From positions 36,451 to 58,341 of the forward strand of contig NW_003113468.1 in the NCBI RefSeq assembly GCF_000003605.2: a DNA stretch of 21,891 nucleotides, written 5' to 3'. The stretch is from Saccoglossus kowalevskii (Eukaryota > Hemichordata > Enteropneusta > Harrimaniidae). The position numbers and the translations under genes were made by a program. Below the pieces are notes generated by a model, which was not told where the DNA came from, searched no databases, and saw nothing but the letters and a program-made list of their open reading frames with translations. Below are positions 21,142-21,891 of this stretch, one piece after another. The first letter of the stretch is position 1. Every line of letters starts with the position of its first letter.

Positions 21142-21311
21142 CTCTTTTTGATAAAGCTCAGCCTCTCTTGGTTCACAGTGTTTGCACACAGCTAATCCAT
21201 CCTTGGGTAACAAAGCTTTGCATCCAATACATGCACTTCGCTTTTTTGTAAAAGCTGACAAGCCACCAACTTTAGAATGCACAACAGTTTTAGTTAATGT
21301 GTGAGCTCCCT
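21142..21311 (-). CDS. POLD1: DNA polymerase delta catalytic subunit, third-from-last coding exon (CysA zinc motif)
   Basis: POLD1 is the replicative B-family polymerase and 3'-5' exonuclease that carries out lagging-strand and repair synthesis with PCNA in the nucleus. This 170-base exon starts with the last two bases of a split codon after a CAG acceptor, encodes 56 residues, and ends in phase 0 at ELYQKE before a GTATGT donor. Visible in it are KVGGLSAF, then CIGC and CKHC, the four cysteines of the CysA zinc-binding module, then the family motif [11 protein letters not shown]. The spacing between the two cysteine pairs is 11 residues, one more than the 10 I recall for the human protein. 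In the family, CysA supports PCNA-dependent processivity. The polymerase and exonuclease domains are encoded by exons upstream of 21891 and are not in the window. Alternatives such as POLA1, POLE or REV3L are unlikely because the flanking residues match POLD1. Confidence 0.97.
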
Positions 21312-21686
21312 CTGCCCCCAAAAAGGAAAGAATAAAAAAGTTGTGATTAGTTCCAAAAATGTAGGTAGGAGCTATATAAAAATTATTGAAAATAGAAAAT
21401 ATGTAATATCATATTACAATATCGAGAAACCAATCCAAAACATGAATATGATAAACAGTAATAAGATAGGGAACATTATATTAACATTAGAGTCCAAATC
21501 ACCAATATCATTTTGAAGATGCTTCATATTAATGCAATTATGTATTCTATTCGAAAAAATTCAATACAATACCTTGTTATTATTTGGATGAAAACTTTTT
21601 TTTTATTTCATCACATTTTGTCAGTATAATGTTATAAGTGATGCTATAAACATCTTGCATGATGCAGTCACTACCAAAATGGGTAT
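21312..21686 (-). other. POLD1: POLD1 intron, unique part
   Basis: AT-rich sequence between the acceptor at 21312-21314 and the minisatellite. No conserved reading frame that looks like an upstream POLD1 exon was found, so the next exon lies beyond the window. A plus-strand frame of about 70 codons at 21301-21516 overlaps the exon and looks like chance. Confidence 0.7.
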
Positions 21687-21891
21687 GATTATAAACTTTT
21701 TGTGCATGGTTATCATAGATTATAAACTTTTTGTGCATGGTTATCATAGATTATAAACTTATTGTACATGGTTATCATAGATTATAAACTTTTTGTGCAT
21801 GGTTATCATAGATTATAAACTTTTTGTGCATGGTTATCATAAATTATAAACTTATTGTACATGGTTACCATAGATTATACACTTATAGTAC
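21687..21891. repeat. 31-bp minisatellite with three-unit higher-order pattern, inside a POLD1 intron
   Basis: Tandem units of 31 bp start at 21687, 21718, 21749, 21780, 21811, 21842 and 21873, the last running off the window. Each begins (G/A)ATTATAAACTT and contains CATGGTTATCATA. Units 1, 2, 4 and 5 share a TTTTTGTGC core and look identical. Units 3 and 6 share a TTATTGTAC variant. The pattern is therefore A-A-B-A-A-B', a 93-bp higher-order repeat. It lies in the POLD1 intron upstream of the exon at 21311. Confidence 0.95.

Noticed and set aside
21301-21516. 71-codon plus frame
   Set aside because: Overlaps the POLD1 exon and its intron; AT-driven composition.

Overview
The window is animal (metazoan) nuclear DNA, AT-rich, intron-rich and full of small repeats. 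The only gene I can name with confidence is POLD1, the catalytic subunit of DNA polymerase delta. Its last three coding exons lie on the minus strand at 21311-21142, 20644-20547 and 19986-19890, and join in frame across canonical splice sites. They encode the C-terminal CysA zinc motif, the CysB 4Fe-4S motif and the stop codon. An AATAAA poly(A) signal lies 57 bases past the stop. The gene continues upstream beyond 21891. The mix of short TA-flanked inverted-repeat elements, a gypsy-like LTR fragment with a tRNA-Trp-type primer site, 'conserved-block' tandem repeats and patchy CpG depletion suggests a marine invertebrate (lophotrochozoan or non-vertebrate deuterostome). I cannot resolve the phylum from this window.

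Layout. 1-540: one copy of a dispersed repeat ending in a long hairpin. 540-12450: AT-rich, strongly CpG-depleted DNA with two MITE-like elements (4633-4811, 8910-9120), a GC-rich hairpin island (about 5630-5830), a 61-bp Z-DNA-type alternating tract (10797-10857), two RFX-type palindromes, and only weak splice-bounded exon candidates on the minus strand (1473-3708). 12450-16740: an abruptly CpG-rich domain with promoter-like content. It holds a compact RFX/CRE/CCAAT/GC-box cluster at 13857-13974, two TATA boxes and a foldback at 15573-15667. 16789-16980: a short LTR-like sequence followed directly by a primer-binding site. 18300-18870: a 4-5 copy, about 130-140 bp diverged tandem repeat. 19810-21891: the POLD1 3' end. 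Its last intron holds the second copy of the dispersed repeat, and the most upstream intron in view holds a 31-bp minisatellite with a three-unit higher-order pattern.

How it fits together. The CpG contrast (about 1 CpG in 600 bp at 2101-2700 against about 18 in 360 bp at 13021-13380) is what mosaic, gene-body methylation would produce: a transcribed and methylated left arm, an unmethylated promoter/intergenic block in the middle, and POLD1 on the right. This fits an unidentified minus-strand gene starting in the 13-14 kb block and running left. Its exons could not be proven by eye, and no protein family was recognised for it. No tRNA, rRNA, CRISPR or prokaryotic-type gene was seen.
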